A DNA stretch of 64,000 bases from an uncultured Clostridia bacterium (GCA_946220865.1 CAMJYM010000003.1:54288-118287); one strand, 5' to 3'; counted from the first letter of the stretch, positions 44,625 to 54,052 are shown. Notes: a model not told the origin generated them from the letters alone. Numbers and translations are program-made.

Positions 44625-45351
44625 GGGCTTTCTCCTCGTTGCTCAGAGCCTTTATGTCTGCTTCGACACTCCGGCCATAGGTACAAATGCTTTGCAGGGG
44701 ACAGACCGCACAGGAACGGCAGCGAGCCTTGCAGATTGTGCGCCCCAAAGTGACCAGCAGATGTCCCCAGGCAGCCCAGGACTCTTCTGGCAGTAGTTTT
44801 TCCAGATCCCGTTCAATTTTGAGCGGGGTGTCGCCGCTGCTCAGACCCATAAGGCGGGTAATGCGCATACAGTGTGTGTCGACGACAATCCCGGGGAGGC
44901 CAAAAGCATCCCCGCGCATGAGATTGGCGATTTTTCTGCCCACGCCGGGCAGCTTGAGCAACTCTTCCATGCTCTGAGGAACTTTCCCTGCGAAATCCTG
45001 CAGCAGCATACGCGCTGCAGCCTGTATGTTTTTAGCCTTATTGCGGTAAAGCCCGCAGGAACGGATATAGGCCTCAATTTCCTCCCTGCTGTGCTCGGCG
45101 TAATCGCTCAAATCAGGCCATTCACGGTACATCTTCCCGGTCACGAGATTGACGCGCGCATCTGTGCACTGAGCCGCCAGAATGGCTGAAAAAAGGAGCT
45201 GCCAGTCCTCACGGAACTCAAGTGTACATTCCGCATCAGGAAAAGTTTCGTGCAGTACAGCCAGAAGCTGCTGAGCCCTGGCTTTTTTCTGAGCCAGGGT
45301 TTCATGCTTCTCCTTCCTGGCGGGTTTCGTGTCAGGAGTTGATTTTGTCAT
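44611..45351 (-). CDS. nth: Endonuclease III
   Basis: DNA glycosylase/AP lyase for oxidised pyrimidines, 246 residues. The helix-hairpin-helix LPGVGRKIANL carries the catalytic Lys, VVDTHC the catalytic Asp, and the C-terminal C-x6-C-x2-C-x5-C (CKARCRSCAVCPLQSIC) binds a [4Fe-4S] cluster. An N-terminal extension of about 25 basic residues is present. Overlaps recG by 14 nt. Confidence 0.95.
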   Translation of the reverse strand: MTKSTPDTKPARKEKHETLAQKKARAQQLLAVLHETFPDAECTLEFREDWQLLFSAILAAQCTDARVNLVTGKMYREWPDLSDYAEHSREEIEAYIRSCGLYRNKAKNIQAAARMLLQDFAGKVPQSMEELLKLPGVGRKIANLMRGDAFGLPGIVVDTHCMRITRLMGLSSGDTPLKIERDLEKLLPEESWAAWGHLLVTLGRTICKARCRSCAVCPLQSICTYGRSVEADIKALSNEEKALACL

Positions 45352-45407
45352 GATTCTTATTACCTTCTTCGTAGAGTATGTTTGTTCTTAGTCGAGCAGC
45401 TTCGTTC

Positions 45408-46523
45408 TCAGTAAAGCATGGGCTGGTAGGGTTCCGGATATAGCGTCAGTTCCTTTAAGCTGTTCTGATTCTCTCGGAATACCGTCAGCTTCAGTTCCTC
45501 ACCTGGCTTAAGCTGTGCCAGAGCCTCCGTAAACTGTCGAAGCGAGTAGACAGCTTGATCGTTCATCCTGGTAATCACATCGCCCTTCTCAACTTTACCG
45601 ACATAGGCCGCACCATCCAGACTCACCTCATTGACATAAAGCCCATACGGAAGCTTATATCTCAGGCGGCGTTGACGCGCCGTTTTATCGTCCAGAAAAT
45701 AAAGCCCAAGAGCCGTACGAGGCGTGTTTTCTTTCTTCCGCAATTGATCCAGCGAGTGCGCGAGGGTTCTGGCCGAGTAAAAGTACCCACTGAAATCCGC
45801 ATACTTTCGGCCATTCGTCACAAAAGACATGCCCAGCAGATGACCTTTGAGATCGAGCACAGGACCTCCCGCATAATCCGGTGGAATCTGTGCAGAGCAG
45901 CGCACAACCTGTCGGGACAAACCGTATTCATTGCATTCTTCAGCGGCAATGGACAGGACTGAACCCACTCCCAGTCCGCCTTTTTCCATATGGCCCAAAG
46001 CACTACCGCAGGCCACAATGCTCTCGCCTATGCTGATTTCTGCAGGCGCATCCAAGTCGAAATGCGGCAGGTCTTTGCGCGGACGGACAAATTCCAGAAG
46101 CGCGAGGTCCATACTTGCATTGAGCAGACTCACTTTTAGTTCCGCTAATTCCGATTCTTCATTGAGCCCGCCCATCAGGGTGAAATCTGCGCTCACCGAA
46201 CCATCAGACCGCAAAGCCCTGCGGATGCCCTCCAGACTGGTCATCATTTCACCTTCAGGGCTGATGATAAAGGCAGTACATTCTGAGACCAGGTGTCCGG
46301 ATTTTCCCGGGCGACGCCTCATGAGCTGGACCGAAACCAGCTTTTTAGAAGTCTCTTCGTAAAGCTTCGTGAGATCTCCGGTGAGAGGAGGCTCAGCTGA
46401 GGCTTCCTGGAACTGAGTCTTCCCAGGTGCAGGCTGCTTATCCAGAAGAGTAAGCTTGGGACCACTGAGCTGAGCCAGCACGAGGAGAGTTATAAGGATA
46501 GACTGCCAGGGAAAGTTGAACAT
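45408..46523 (-). CDS. Catalytically dead HtrA-like protein with PDZ domain
   Basis: A 371-residue exported protein with an N-terminal hydrophobic anchor (FPWQSILITLLVLAQL), a trypsin-like domain and a C-terminal PDZ domain (from TALGLYFLDDK, with GLYVNEVSLDGAA and KVEKGDVITRMN). By alignment with HtrA the catalytic His position is Glu98 (MMTSLEGI), the Asp is kept (Asp139 in SMDLALLEF), and the Ser is Ala218 (DYAGGPVL). It cannot act as a protease by the usual mechanism and is probably a binding or sensing protein. Start at the second ATG because GGAGG is 6 nt before it. It lies between nth and the two-component system genes. Confidence 0.82.
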   Translation of the reverse strand: MFNFPWQSILITLLVLAQLSGPKLTLLDKQPAPGKTQFQEASAEPPLTGDLTKLYEETSKKLVSVQLMRRRPGKSGHLVSECTAFIISPEGEMMTSLEGIRRALRSDGSVSADFTLMGGLNEESELAELKVSLLNASMDLALLEFVRPRKDLPHFDLDAPAEISIGESIVACGSALGHMEKGGLGVGSVLSIAAEECNEYGLSRQVVRCSAQIPPDYAGGPVLDLKGHLLGMSFVTNGRKYADFSGYFYSARTLAHSLDQLRKKENTPRTALGLYFLDDKTARQRRLRYKLPYGLYVNEVSLDGAAYVGKVEKGDVITRMNDQAVYSLRQFTEALAQLKPGEELKLTVFRENQNSLKELTLYPEPYQPMLY

Positions 46524-46699
46524 TCTCATCCTCCAAAAATTTCCTGGGGTTGTCGGAAGCTCCCGCAGTAAAACTGCCGAAACGCTTTCTTAATTCATGA
46601 TTATAGGGGAAAAGCAGATTCTTATTGTAACAAAAGTATGAATCTCCGGCCTTTCCTGTACAGCGCTGAACTGTACGACTTTAACTGGACTGTGCTTTG

Positions 46700-46838
46700 A
46701 AGCCCTTATCGGGCTGAATTCCGGGCTTCTATCGTGCTGCGCTTTGCGAGCTTACCGAACTGCGCCTAGCGTGCCATACTGTGCTTTGATGTCCTTATCA
46801 GGCTGCGCTGTGTGCCTTTATCGCGCTGCGCTTTCCGG
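46700..46838 (-). repeat. Degenerate 23-bp tandem repeats between the sensor kinase and the HtrA-like gene
   Basis: The 294-nt gap between these genes contains five imperfect copies of a motif close to CTTATCGnGCTG, with the conserved ATC core at 46708, 46731, 46754 (as ACC), 46797 and 46820. Spacings are 23, 23, 43 and 23 bp. A longer match, ACTGTGCTTTGA...CCTTATC.GGCTG, recurs at 46689 and 46778. The last copy runs into the final codons of the kinase gene. Function unknown; the rest of the gap (46524-46699) shows nothing else I can name. Confidence 0.6.
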
Positions 46839-48344
46839 ACTGCTCAAGGTAAAACGAAAAGCGGCGCCGCCAAGTCGTTCACTTCTGCCAGCTTCAATTA
46901 TCTCCCCGTGTCTTTGCAGAATCGTGCGGGCGATGTAGAGGCCAAGGCCCGAGCCTTCACTCCCCCTGGCTTTATTACCTTTATAAAAACGATCGAAAAC
47001 ATGGGGCAGATCTTTTTCAGCAAGGCCCTCTCCGCTGTCTTCTATGGAAATTTCAAAGCCTTTTCCGGCCTTTAGTTTGCTGACTGAAAGAAGGATTCTC
47101 CCTCCTTCGGGGGTATAATGCAGGGCATTTGTGAGAATATTCTGAAGGACTCGACGGATTTGTTTTTCATCCCCGACCACAAGAGTTTTTCCCTCCTTAT
47201 CTCCGATGTCCGGACACTCACAGGAAAGGCTGATCTGCCTAGCCTGAAGTTGGGGCATGAGCGCTGCACTTTCCGAGGCAAGCAAGTCCTTCAGATCAAA
47301 GATGCTCCTTTGCAAGGCCTCGTGATTTTCTGCCAGACTCAGCTCAAAAAGAGCGTCAACCAATCTCGAAAGTTTGTCACTTTCATCTTTAACAATCGAC
47401 AAATACTCCGGGAAATCTTCTGACGGCAGGGTTCCGTCGAGCATACCAGCTATAAACCCCCGGATCGACGTCAGCGGCGAGCGGAGATCATGGGAAATGC
47501 TGGCCATAAAATCCTGACGCTCCGTTTCCGTACGCTCCAGTTTTTCAATTAACGTATTCATTGTCCGCACCAGCAAGTTCAGATCATCCCGCACTTGCCC
47601 ACGACTCATTTCACGGTCGTCCAGGAACTGCGTGTTTTGACCTTTTTTCAGAGAAACACGGGCCGAGAGGTTCCCCCGGTAAACCTCTGAAGCAACCTCA
47701 GCCAGCTGGCGTATGGGGCTGGTAATCTTATGAGAGAGAAAAGAAAAAAGGAAAATAGCCAGCAGGAAGGCTGCTCCCAAAGAGACAAGCATGACGCGAT
47801 TGCTCAGGCTTGGAGCCAGATCGCCGAAATGAATTCTGCGGTGAACAAGCAGCTCACCGGCATAGGCTCCAATTTCACTCTCCATGGGTACAGAAACCGA
47901 GAGCCAATGCTCCTTCGGCGGCAAGCTGTGATGATAATTATTGCGGAATACAACAAGTTCATCGGCATTTCTCAACTCTTCAGGCAGGATGGGCAGACCA
48001 TTTGCACCCTGTGGCAACTTTTCCCGCGAAAAGAGTGGAAAAGCGGAGGACATAATCAGCTCTCCCCGGCTGTTAATGAGCCAGATCATCGCATCATTGG
48101 AGCGTGCGGCATACATGATGTCCCCACGGGCAGAGGCGGAAACAAGCTGCATGTGCTCAGTATCCCAGGCTCCGGCGAGGCGTTCGGCAAGAACTTCCGC
48201 CGTGATACTGAGTTGTCTTTCCTGTTCATTGCGAAAGCCTGCACTGAAAATGAGGGAATAGACCAAAGCCAGGACAAAAAAGATGAGAACGATGGCCAGA
48301 GCCAGCTGCAGAAAAGTGCGTTGAACGATGCTGAGTTTCGGCAT
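46818..48344 (-). CDS. Membrane sensor histidine kinase
   Basis: A 508-residue two-component kinase with two transmembrane helices enclosing an extracytoplasmic sensor of about 140 residues, a HAMP linker (ITSPIRQLAEVASEVYRGNL), a HisKA domain with the phospho-acceptor in MASISHDLRSPLTSIRG, and a HATPase domain with N box QNILTNALHY, G1 DSGEGL and G2 GSGLGLYIA. Start 48344 (MPKLSIVQRTF) with GGAGG 8 nt upstream. It lies 13 nt after the response regulator gene. The signal sensed is unknown; the dead HtrA gene directly downstream may be functionally linked (inference). Confidence 0.93.
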   Translation of the reverse strand: MPKLSIVQRTFLQLALAIVLIFFVLALVYSLIFSAGFRNEQERQLSITAEVLAERLAGAWDTEHMQLVSASARGDIMYAARSNDAMIWLINSRGELIMSSAFPLFSREKLPQGANGLPILPEELRNADELVVFRNNYHHSLPPKEHWLSVSVPMESEIGAYAGELLVHRRIHFGDLAPSLSNRVMLVSLGAAFLLAIFLFSFLSHKITSPIRQLAEVASEVYRGNLSARVSLKKGQNTQFLDDREMSRGQVRDDLNLLVRTMNTLIEKLERTETERQDFMASISHDLRSPLTSIRGFIAGMLDGTLPSEDFPEYLSIVKDESDKLSRLVDALFELSLAENHEALQRSIFDLKDLLASESAALMPQLQARQISLSCECPDIGDKEGKTLVVGDEKQIRRVLQNILTNALHYTPEGGRILLSVSKLKAGKGFEISIEDSGEGLAEKDLPHVFDRFYKGNKARGSEGSGLGLYIARTILQRHGEIIEAGRSERLGGAAFRFTLSSPESAAR

Positions 48345-48357
48345 AAACTCCACCTCC

Positions 48358-49089
48358 TCAGGCCCGGAATTCAAACATGTAACCAACGCTCCAGACGGTT
48401 TTTATCGACCAGTCGGGATGCGGTCGCTGGTCCAGCTTAGCGCGCAGGCGTTTAACGTGAACGTCAACAGTCCGGGACTCACCGAAATAGTCAAAGCCCC
48501 AGACTTCGTGCAGCAGCTGCTCTCTTGAAAAGACCCGATTGGGGTGAGAAACCAGAAAGAAAAGCAGCTCAAGTTCCTTGGGCGGCAGATCCATCTCAAG
48601 TTCGTCCACCTGCACCCGATAGCTGCGGCGATCGACCGTCAAATTAGCCATCCGCAAGACATCTTTTTCATGGGGCGGGCTCTGTGGCGATATAGCAGCA
48701 GGCGCCAGATCTCCTCGAACACGCCTCAAAACGGCATTGACACGAGCCACAAGTTCCTTTGGTTCAAAGGGTTTGGCGACATAATCATCTGCGCCAAGTT
48801 CCAGACCCAGAACCTTGTCAAAAGTATCTCCCCGGGCGGTCAGAATCAAAATCGCTACAGTCGATGTTTTGCGCAACTCACGCAGGACGTCATAGCCGCT
48901 TTTCCCTGGCATCATAAGATCCAGCAAAACGACATCCGGCTCGTTTTCAGCGAAACGTGCCAGAGCTGCATCGCCATTTTCAGCCGTGCTCACCAGAAAC
49001 TGTTCCTTCTCAAAGTAAAGCTGGAGCAAGCGGAGAATATGGGGATCGTCATCCACGATCAGTATCTTTTTTCCCTGGTCTTCACTCAT
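48358..49089 (-). CDS. OmpR/PhoB-family response regulator
   Basis: A 243-residue regulator: receiver domain with acidic pocket DDD (ILIVDDDPHIL), phospho-acceptor Asp in VVLLDLMMPGKSG, and Thr/Lys switch residues (LTARGD; AKPFEPKEL), followed by a winged-helix DNA-binding domain (LELLFFLVSHPNRVFSREQL, VDVHVKRLRAKL). Overlaps nrdR by 8 nt. Partner of the kinase encoded next. Confidence 0.95.
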   Translation of the reverse strand: MSEDQGKKILIVDDDPHILRLLQLYFEKEQFLVSTAENGDAALARFAENEPDVVLLDLMMPGKSGYDVLRELRKTSTVAILILTARGDTFDKVLGLELGADDYVAKPFEPKELVARVNAVLRRVRGDLAPAAISPQSPPHEKDVLRMANLTVDRRSYRVQVDELEMDLPPKELELLFFLVSHPNRVFSREQLLHEVWGFDYFGESRTVDVHVKRLRAKLDQRPHPDWSIKTVWSVGYMFEFRA

Positions 49090-49552
49090 GTTTTTTTACT
49101 TTAGCTGACTGCAGGCGATGCAGTTCGCTTAAAAAACTTTCCACATTATCAAAGTCCCGGTAGACGGAGGCAAAGCGAACATAGGCTACATCGTCGAGAT
49201 TGCCCAGCGCCGCCAAAACCTGATCGCCGATTTCGCGGGAACTGATTTCCCGTTTTAACTGATTCATGGCGTTACGTTCCAAAGCATCCACAAGTTTCTC
49301 AATCTGTGCTGTCGTCACAGGACGCTTGACACAACTTTTCATAATACTCTGGATGAGTTTTTCACGATCGAAGGGCTGGCGGCTGCCATCACGCTTGATG
49401 ACGAACAGCGGCAATTCTTCCTGTTTTTCATACGTTGTAAAACGTTCGTGACAAGACAGACACTCCCGGCGTCTCCGGATGGCCAGATGGTCCTCCGTAG
49501 GACGGGAATCAATGACTTTATCTTCAATATAACCACAGTAGGGACATTTCAT
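49082..49552 (-). CDS. nrdR: Transcriptional repressor NrdR
   Basis: A 156-residue zinc-ribbon and ATP-cone repressor of ribonucleotide reductase genes. N-terminal MKCPYCGYIEDKVIDSR and CLSCHERFTTYE form the zinc ribbon; the ATP-cone reads LFVIKRDGSRQPFDREKLI. Start 49552 with GGAGG upstream is the family start; the open frame from 49597 runs through the ftsZ terminator. Confidence 0.95.
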   Translation of the reverse strand: MKCPYCGYIEDKVIDSRPTEDHLAIRRRRECLSCHERFTTYEKQEELPLFVIKRDGSRQPFDREKLIQSIMKSCVKRPVTTAQIEKLVDALERNAMNQLKREISSREIGDQVLAALGNLDDVAYVRFASVYRDFDNVESFLSELHRLQSAKVKKHE

Positions 49553-49573
49553 CTTGCCTGCCTCCCCGGGAGG

Positions 49574-49604
49574 AAAAAGCCGGGCACACCTATGCACGCC
49601 CGGC
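49574..49604 (-). terminator. Terminator of ftsZ
   Basis: Stem GCCGGGC/GCCCGGC (49604-49598 with 49585-49579) followed by TTTTT on the minus strand, just before the nrdR SD, so nrdR expression likely needs read-through or another promoter. Confidence 0.85.
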
Positions 49605-49616
49605 TCATTCAGAACA

Positions 49617-49668
49617 TTTACAGGTTCAAAGCCTGTTCATCTTTTTACAGCTTCAAAGCCTATTCATC
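49617..49668 (-). repeat. 25-bp tandem duplication at the ftsZ stop
   Basis: Two 25-nt copies (49644-49668 and 49617-49641, period 27) match at 23 of 25 positions. The first copy contains the last codons and stop of ftsZ; the second repeats them outside the gene. It looks like a recent small tandem duplication. Confidence 0.8.
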
Positions 49669-51066
49669 AAAATCGTCGTCGTTATCCTGCATGAACCAGG
49701 GCAAAATGCGATTATTCTTGGGCTTCTGACGTTTTTCCTGCGAGACATTTGTCTGAGGAGGCTGAGCTGCAGCGTCTTCAAGACTTTCTGTCTTGTTAGG
49801 CATCGTGCGACGGGTACTGTCGGAAACCTTCTGAATTAAATCCGCCATCGCATTATCACTCTGCTGCACCGGATTGCTGCGGCGGGGAGCGGCTTGCTGC
49901 CAGCTATCCCGGGAACCATAGCGATCCCAGCCTACAGGACGGGCTGCGGAAAGGCCAAAACCGCCGTCGCGTTTTTCACGTTCACTGTCGCGGTCAGATT
50001 TTTGAAGTTCCTGACCCTTTTCGAAAGACGGCTTTCTGTCTGAAAACTGAGAACCATAAGCAAAGGGGTTACTGTGCTCTCTCGGCTTCGCTGCAGACTG
50101 ACGTGAGCGTGCGCCCTCCTGATCAAAGCCGCTGGCAATCACAGTAATCATCAGTTCATCCTGCATGTTGTCATCAATGACCGCACCAAAGATGATATCG
50201 GCATCAGGCGAAACAGCATCGCGTACCACTGAAGCCGCTTCATCCATTTCACGGATCTTCATATCATGGCCGCCGGTAAAGTTGATGATGACACCGCGCG
50301 CACCATCGATAGTAGTATCAAGCAGCGGTGAGTTAATTGCCTGACGAATGGCCGTGGCAGCACGGCTCTCGCCGGAGGCCTGGCCAATACCCATGTGGCA
50401 GATACCGGCATTCGTCATGACCCGGCGAACATCGGCAAGGTCAAGGTTGATCATTCCCGGCACAGCGACAAGATCAGAAATACTCGACACACCATAGCGG
50501 AGCACACGATCCGCCATGCTGAAAGCTTCATCCACAGAAGTATCATCACTGGCAATCTCCAGCAGCTTATCGTTAGGCACGATGACCAGCGAATCAACAT
50601 ACTGTTCCAGCTCGCGAATACCCTTTTCCGCATTCTGCATGCGGCGGGCGCCTTCAAAGCGGAACGGCCTGGTCACAACGCCTACGGTCAGGATACCGAG
50701 TTTTCGGGCAATCTGCGCCACGACAGGAGCGGCTCCTGTCCCTGTGCCACCGCCCATGCCAGCCGTCACAAAGAGCATATCTGTTCCCTCAATGGCCTGC
50801 TCGATCTCTTCTGCCGATTCCTCCGCAGCTTTCTGACCAATTTCCGGATTTGCACCGGCTCCCAGACCACGGGTCACTTTTTCGCCAATTTGTATGCGAA
50901 TTTGGGCTTTGCTGCGTTGCAGACACTGATTGTCCGTATTCACCGCAATAAACTCAATGCCTTGAACAGCGCTGTCGATCATACGGTCAACGGCATTGCA
51001 ACCGCCGCCGCCGACACCGATAACTTTGATCGTCGCGTAATGTTCTTCTTCCATACCGAAACCCAT
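49660..51066 (-). CDS. ftsZ: Cell division protein FtsZ
   Basis: Tubulin-like GTPase forming the division ring. The GTP-binding domain shows [18 protein letters not shown], the signature [13 protein letters not shown] and a T7-loop region [10 protein letters not shown]-terminal linker of about 130 residues is rich in Arg, Ser and Asp and ends in a short hydrophobic/acidic peptide ([12 protein letters not shown]), the likely partner-binding tail. Several in-frame starts exist; ATG 51066 ([15 protein letters not shown]) is preferred to the TTG at 51090, which would sit on top of AAAGGGG; ATG 51054 is also possible. ftsA is not next to it. Confidence 0.96.
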   Translation of the reverse strand: MGFGMEEEHYATIKVIGVGGGGCNAVDRMIDSAVQGIEFIAVNTDNQCLQRSKAQIRIQIGEKVTRGLGAGANPEIGQKAAEESAEEIEQAIEGTDMLFVTAGMGGGTGTGAAPVVAQIARKLGILTVGVVTRPFRFEGARRMQNAEKGIRELEQYVDSLVIVPNDKLLEIASDDTSVDEAFSMADRVLRYGVSSISDLVAVPGMINLDLADVRRVMTNAGICHMGIGQASGESRAATAIRQAINSPLLDTTIDGARGVIINFTGGHDMKIREMDEAASVVRDAVSPDADIIFGAVIDDNMQDELMITVIASGFDQEGARSRQSAAKPREHSNPFAYGSQFSDRKPSFEKGQELQKSDRDSEREKRDGGFGLSAARPVGWDRYGSRDSWQQAAPRRSNPVQQSDNAMADLIQKVSDSTRRTMPNKTESLEDAAAQPPQTNVSQEKRQKPKNNRILPWFMQDNDDDFDE

Positions 51067-51213
51067 TTGATAATCCAGCAAAAAGAACAACCCCTTTCAA
51101 GCGATAACTCTCGAAATGCGCCGCGGCATCTTGTCATTACAAGTTTACAAGCGTGCAAATATCCTTAAGTCTACTCGCCATTTAGACTCCAAGAGCTTAA
51201 TAACTCACGCTTT

Positions 51214-51242
51214 ATTTTACACGATTGCAAGCCCGCAAACAA
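51214..51242 (-). promoter_or_regulatory. Promoter of ftsZ
   Basis: -35 TTGTTT (51242-51237), 17-nt spacer, -10 TAAAAT (51219-51214), with a leader of about 140 nt. The leader carries CTTGTAATGACAAG, a small inverted repeat at 51145-51132. The remaining part of this 308-nt gap, 51243-51374, shows no gene. Confidence 0.7.
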
Positions 51243-51374
51243 CTTAATAGATTACATTTTGATTGCATCTTGAAGTAATTTTCGACAAGATTACAACGTC
51301 ATTACGTCACTGTTTCAACTTCCTGACAACCTTTTCCGGTCTGTTTCATCTTATGACGACACTCATTCATCTTC

Positions 51375-52820
51375 TTACGGCTCTGTCTCAGCTGCTTCCG
51401 CATTTGCATTCGCAGCTTCCATGGCCGCTTCATACGCGGCTTCCTCTTCCTCCGGGGTCCTCTGCTGATCCTGCCATAGCCAGTCCCGCTGTTCTTTGTT
51501 CTGACCCTCTCCCTCGGGCTTGTACACCTGTTGCTTGCCGGAAAGATCAAGCGTCCCCGGCAGCTTGCCTTTGAGTATGCCTGCTTCCAGGACTTCGCTC
51601 AGCCAGATAAAATGGTCTTTAAGATAGGCATTGTTGGAACAGTTCACACTGAGTTTTTCCTTTTCCTGATCGGGCTTGATTCTCAGCAGAACCCGGCGGT
51701 AGCCGGAGCTATGTATTTCTTCAACGTGCGGCAGCAGCGGTTCTCCGCTGTGTCGCTCAAAATCGGCCTCGACCAGTGCGCTCATTACGGCAATACACCG
51801 CTGCAGGTCATTGGGCGCATCAACGGTGAGTTTCTCACCAATTTTCATGCTGACCACGGATATACCGCGAATGGCAGGCAGTCCTTCGGGTAATGTGGAG
51901 GTGAGGCCGCAGGCCACTCCGTCCCGGTCAATCATGACCGCCTCTTCACCATTTTGAATAAACGCAATAGGGATTCGTTCCTCCAGGTCGAAATGAATTT
52001 TACCCGGGAAATCCAAGCGGATATCGATTTTTTTCAGCTCAGGAAAGGCCTCCCTTATACTGCTTTCAGCCTGTAAATAGCGCCCTGTCAGAAAGCCGTC
52101 CAGGCTTCCTCCCAGACCTTGAATAAAATGCTGTCCGGAGTGGAGGCCGGAGATGCGGCTGATCTCTTCAAAATCATGAAAATAGAGTTTAGGATGAACC
52201 AGTTCACGAATGGTGAAAATGGGCGATAAGACAAAAAGCAGAAGGAGCAAAAAAAGCGATGCAAGCAACAATGCCACCCGTCTTTTAGGATCACCCAGGA
52301 TTTTCTTGAACAGTTTGATGGGTGAAAAGGGGGTCTTCCCTGAAGGAGCTTCTCCTGTGAACCTGGCAGGAGCTGTTCCCGCAGGCCGGGCAGCCGTTGT
52401 TTTTCCCTGCCGCGGCTGGGCCATCTGAGCCGGGTCTGGTGATGTCATAGCAGCCGGAGCTGTACGAACGGGCTTATTTTGACCCGCCTGAACTCTTGCT
52501 GTTCCAGGATCCTGAGTTGGAATCATCGACTTCCCTGGCTCAGGGAATTTTCCCTGATGCCGGGGAGGGAATTTATCCTGAGCCTGCTCCATTGGCCTGA
52601 CTGTAGTCTGAATATGCTGCTGCGTCGGCATACCTGACTTTTTCTGATCTTTCTGCTGCAAGGGCATTCGTGAACTCTGAGCACGCTGCTGCGGAGGCTT
52701 GTAAGACACCTGAGCACGCTGAGATGTATCTTTTGTCTCTTGGGTTTTCGTTTTTTCAACGAACCTTTCAGGCCCAGGAACAGAGGATCGCACAGCAGGC
52801 CCTGCTTCATTTCTTTTCAT
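51375..52820 (-). CDS. ftsQ: Cell division protein FtsQ/DivIB with long disordered N-terminus
   Basis: A 481-residue divisome protein. The N-terminal 165 residues are disordered and rich in Pro, Gln, Lys and Thr, a transmembrane helix spans about 181-202 (VALLLASLFLLLLLFVLSP), then a POTRA domain (PIFTIRELVHPKLY to QAESSIREAFPELKKIDI) and the DivIB beta domain follow, ending in an Ala/Glu-rich tail. The cytoplasmic part is much longer than the usual 30-60 residues. ATGA overlap with murG. Confidence 0.88.
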   Translation of the reverse strand: MKRNEAGPAVRSSVPGPERFVEKTKTQETKDTSQRAQVSYKPPQQRAQSSRMPLQQKDQKKSGMPTQQHIQTTVRPMEQAQDKFPPRHQGKFPEPGKSMIPTQDPGTARVQAGQNKPVRTAPAAMTSPDPAQMAQPRQGKTTAARPAGTAPARFTGEAPSGKTPFSPIKLFKKILGDPKRRVALLLASLFLLLLLFVLSPIFTIRELVHPKLYFHDFEEISRISGLHSGQHFIQGLGGSLDGFLTGRYLQAESSIREAFPELKKIDIRLDFPGKIHFDLEERIPIAFIQNGEEAVMIDRDGVACGLTSTLPEGLPAIRGISVVSMKIGEKLTVDAPNDLQRCIAVMSALVEADFERHSGEPLLPHVEEIHSSGYRRVLLRIKPDQEKEKLSVNCSNNAYLKDHFIWLSEVLEAGILKGKLPGTLDLSGKQQVYKPEGEGQNKEQRDWLWQDQQRTPEEEEAAYEAAMEAANANAEAAETEP

Positions 52821-53980
52821 GAGCGCGCCTCCTTTCCTTTATTACCCCTTGTTGCCAGTTCAAGCACCGCAGCTGCAATGTCTTCGGCCGCCTGCGGACA
52901 GGCAAGCTCAAGAGCAGCAGCCGCCATCTTCTGCCGCTTTTCTTCGTCATCCATAAGCTGAGCAATAAGCCGTGAAAGACTCTCCGCATTCACTTCGCTG
53001 TCTTCGAGGAGAAGGGAGGCCCCGCTCTCAACAAAGACCTGAGCATTTCTGCGCTGATGATCATTGGCCGCCTGCGGAAAAGGAATGAGGATAGAGGCCT
53101 TTCCCGAGGCCGCCGTTTCCATCAGAAATCCAGCGCCGGCCCTGCCAATCAGGAGATCAGCCGCTGGCATCCAGAGGCGCGTGTCGAGGTAGTCGGCGAC
53201 CCTGATGCGAGCCTGTTCATCCACCGAGCCATGCAAAAAGCACTTATTGACACTGCCACCGCTGAGGCAAAGAAGAAGCTTTGGATGTCGACTGCAAAGC
53301 GCCTGCCAGTTTGAATTTTCAGCTAAGGCTTCGACAGCTTCATTGAGTCTTCTCGCTCCCAGGCTTCCGCCAAGAACGACACAAAGTTCCGTCTCGGCAT
53401 CCAGGCCAAGCTCTGCCCTTGCCTCCGCAGAACTTGTCTCAAAAAAAGCTCGTTTCACCGGATTTCCACAGAGCCTCGTTCGGCCTTTTACTCCGTCGGG
53501 GAAAAACTTTTCGCTGCCTTTAAAACTCAGGCAAATACAGTCAGCCAAACGAGAGAGCAGGCGATTTGCTCTTCCCGGATAAGCATTTTGCTCGTGCAGC
53601 AGTATGGGAATATTCAGGAGCTTTGCGGCCACAATCAGGGGGGCACAGACGTAGCCGCCTGTACCCACCACTGCGAGTGGTCTTATTTTTTTCAGCTGAG
53701 CTGCTGCCTCTCTGATGCCACGTAGGGTTCGCAGGAAAAAACGCGGAAAGGTCCTGAAACCCGAAGGCAGGGCCGAAGCAGTAATTTGAAAGGTCGGCCA
53801 GGGCTCCTTTTCAAGCATCGTTTTTTCCAAACCTTCCGGAGTCACGGCAAAGTGAATTTCACACGAAGGGCGTTTTGCTTTGACAGCCACAGCAATAGCG
53901 AGCGCCGGATTGACATGGCCTGCCGTCCCGCCGCCCGCAAAAACATACGCCTCTTTATTATTCTGCCTGCTGCCGCTCAA
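52817..53980 (-). CDS. murG: UDP-GlcNAc:lipid I N-acetylglucosaminyltransferase
   Basis: GT28-family enzyme (387 residues) that makes lipid II at the inner face of the membrane. The N-terminal glycine loop FAGGGTAGHVNPALAI and a second LGGSLGARRLNEAV loop bind lipid I/UDP-GlcNAc; RAGAGFLMETAASGKASILIPFP is the conserved C-terminal segment (in part: SILIPFPQAANDHQ). No ATG is available in this frame; the start is TTG at 53980, with GGAAGG upstream. Confidence 0.95.
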   Translation of the reverse strand: MSGSRQNNKEAYVFAGGGTAGHVNPALAIAVAVKAKRPSCEIHFAVTPEGLEKTMLEKEPWPTFQITASALPSGFRTFPRFFLRTLRGIREAAAQLKKIRPLAVVGTGGYVCAPLIVAAKLLNIPILLHEQNAYPGRANRLLSRLADCICLSFKGSEKFFPDGVKGRTRLCGNPVKRAFFETSSAEARAELGLDAETELCVVLGGSLGARRLNEAVEALAENSNWQALCSRHPKLLLCLSGGSVNKCFLHGSVDEQARIRVADYLDTRLWMPAADLLIGRAGAGFLMETAASGKASILIPFPQAANDHQRRNAQVFVESGASLLLEDSEVNAESLSRLIAQLMDDEEKRQKMAAAALELACPQAAEDIAAAVLELATRGNKGKEARS

Positions 53981-54052
53981 ATTTCATGATCCTTCCCAAA
54001 AGAAATGGGCCTGCTTTTTTACAGACTTTCTGCCGTTTGCTGAAACTGCTGT

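Noticed and set aside
51111..51374. Small gene between ftsQ and ftsZ, such as ftsA remnant
   Set aside because: Frames are short and AT-rich with no FtsA-like sequence; the stretch carries the ftsZ promoter.
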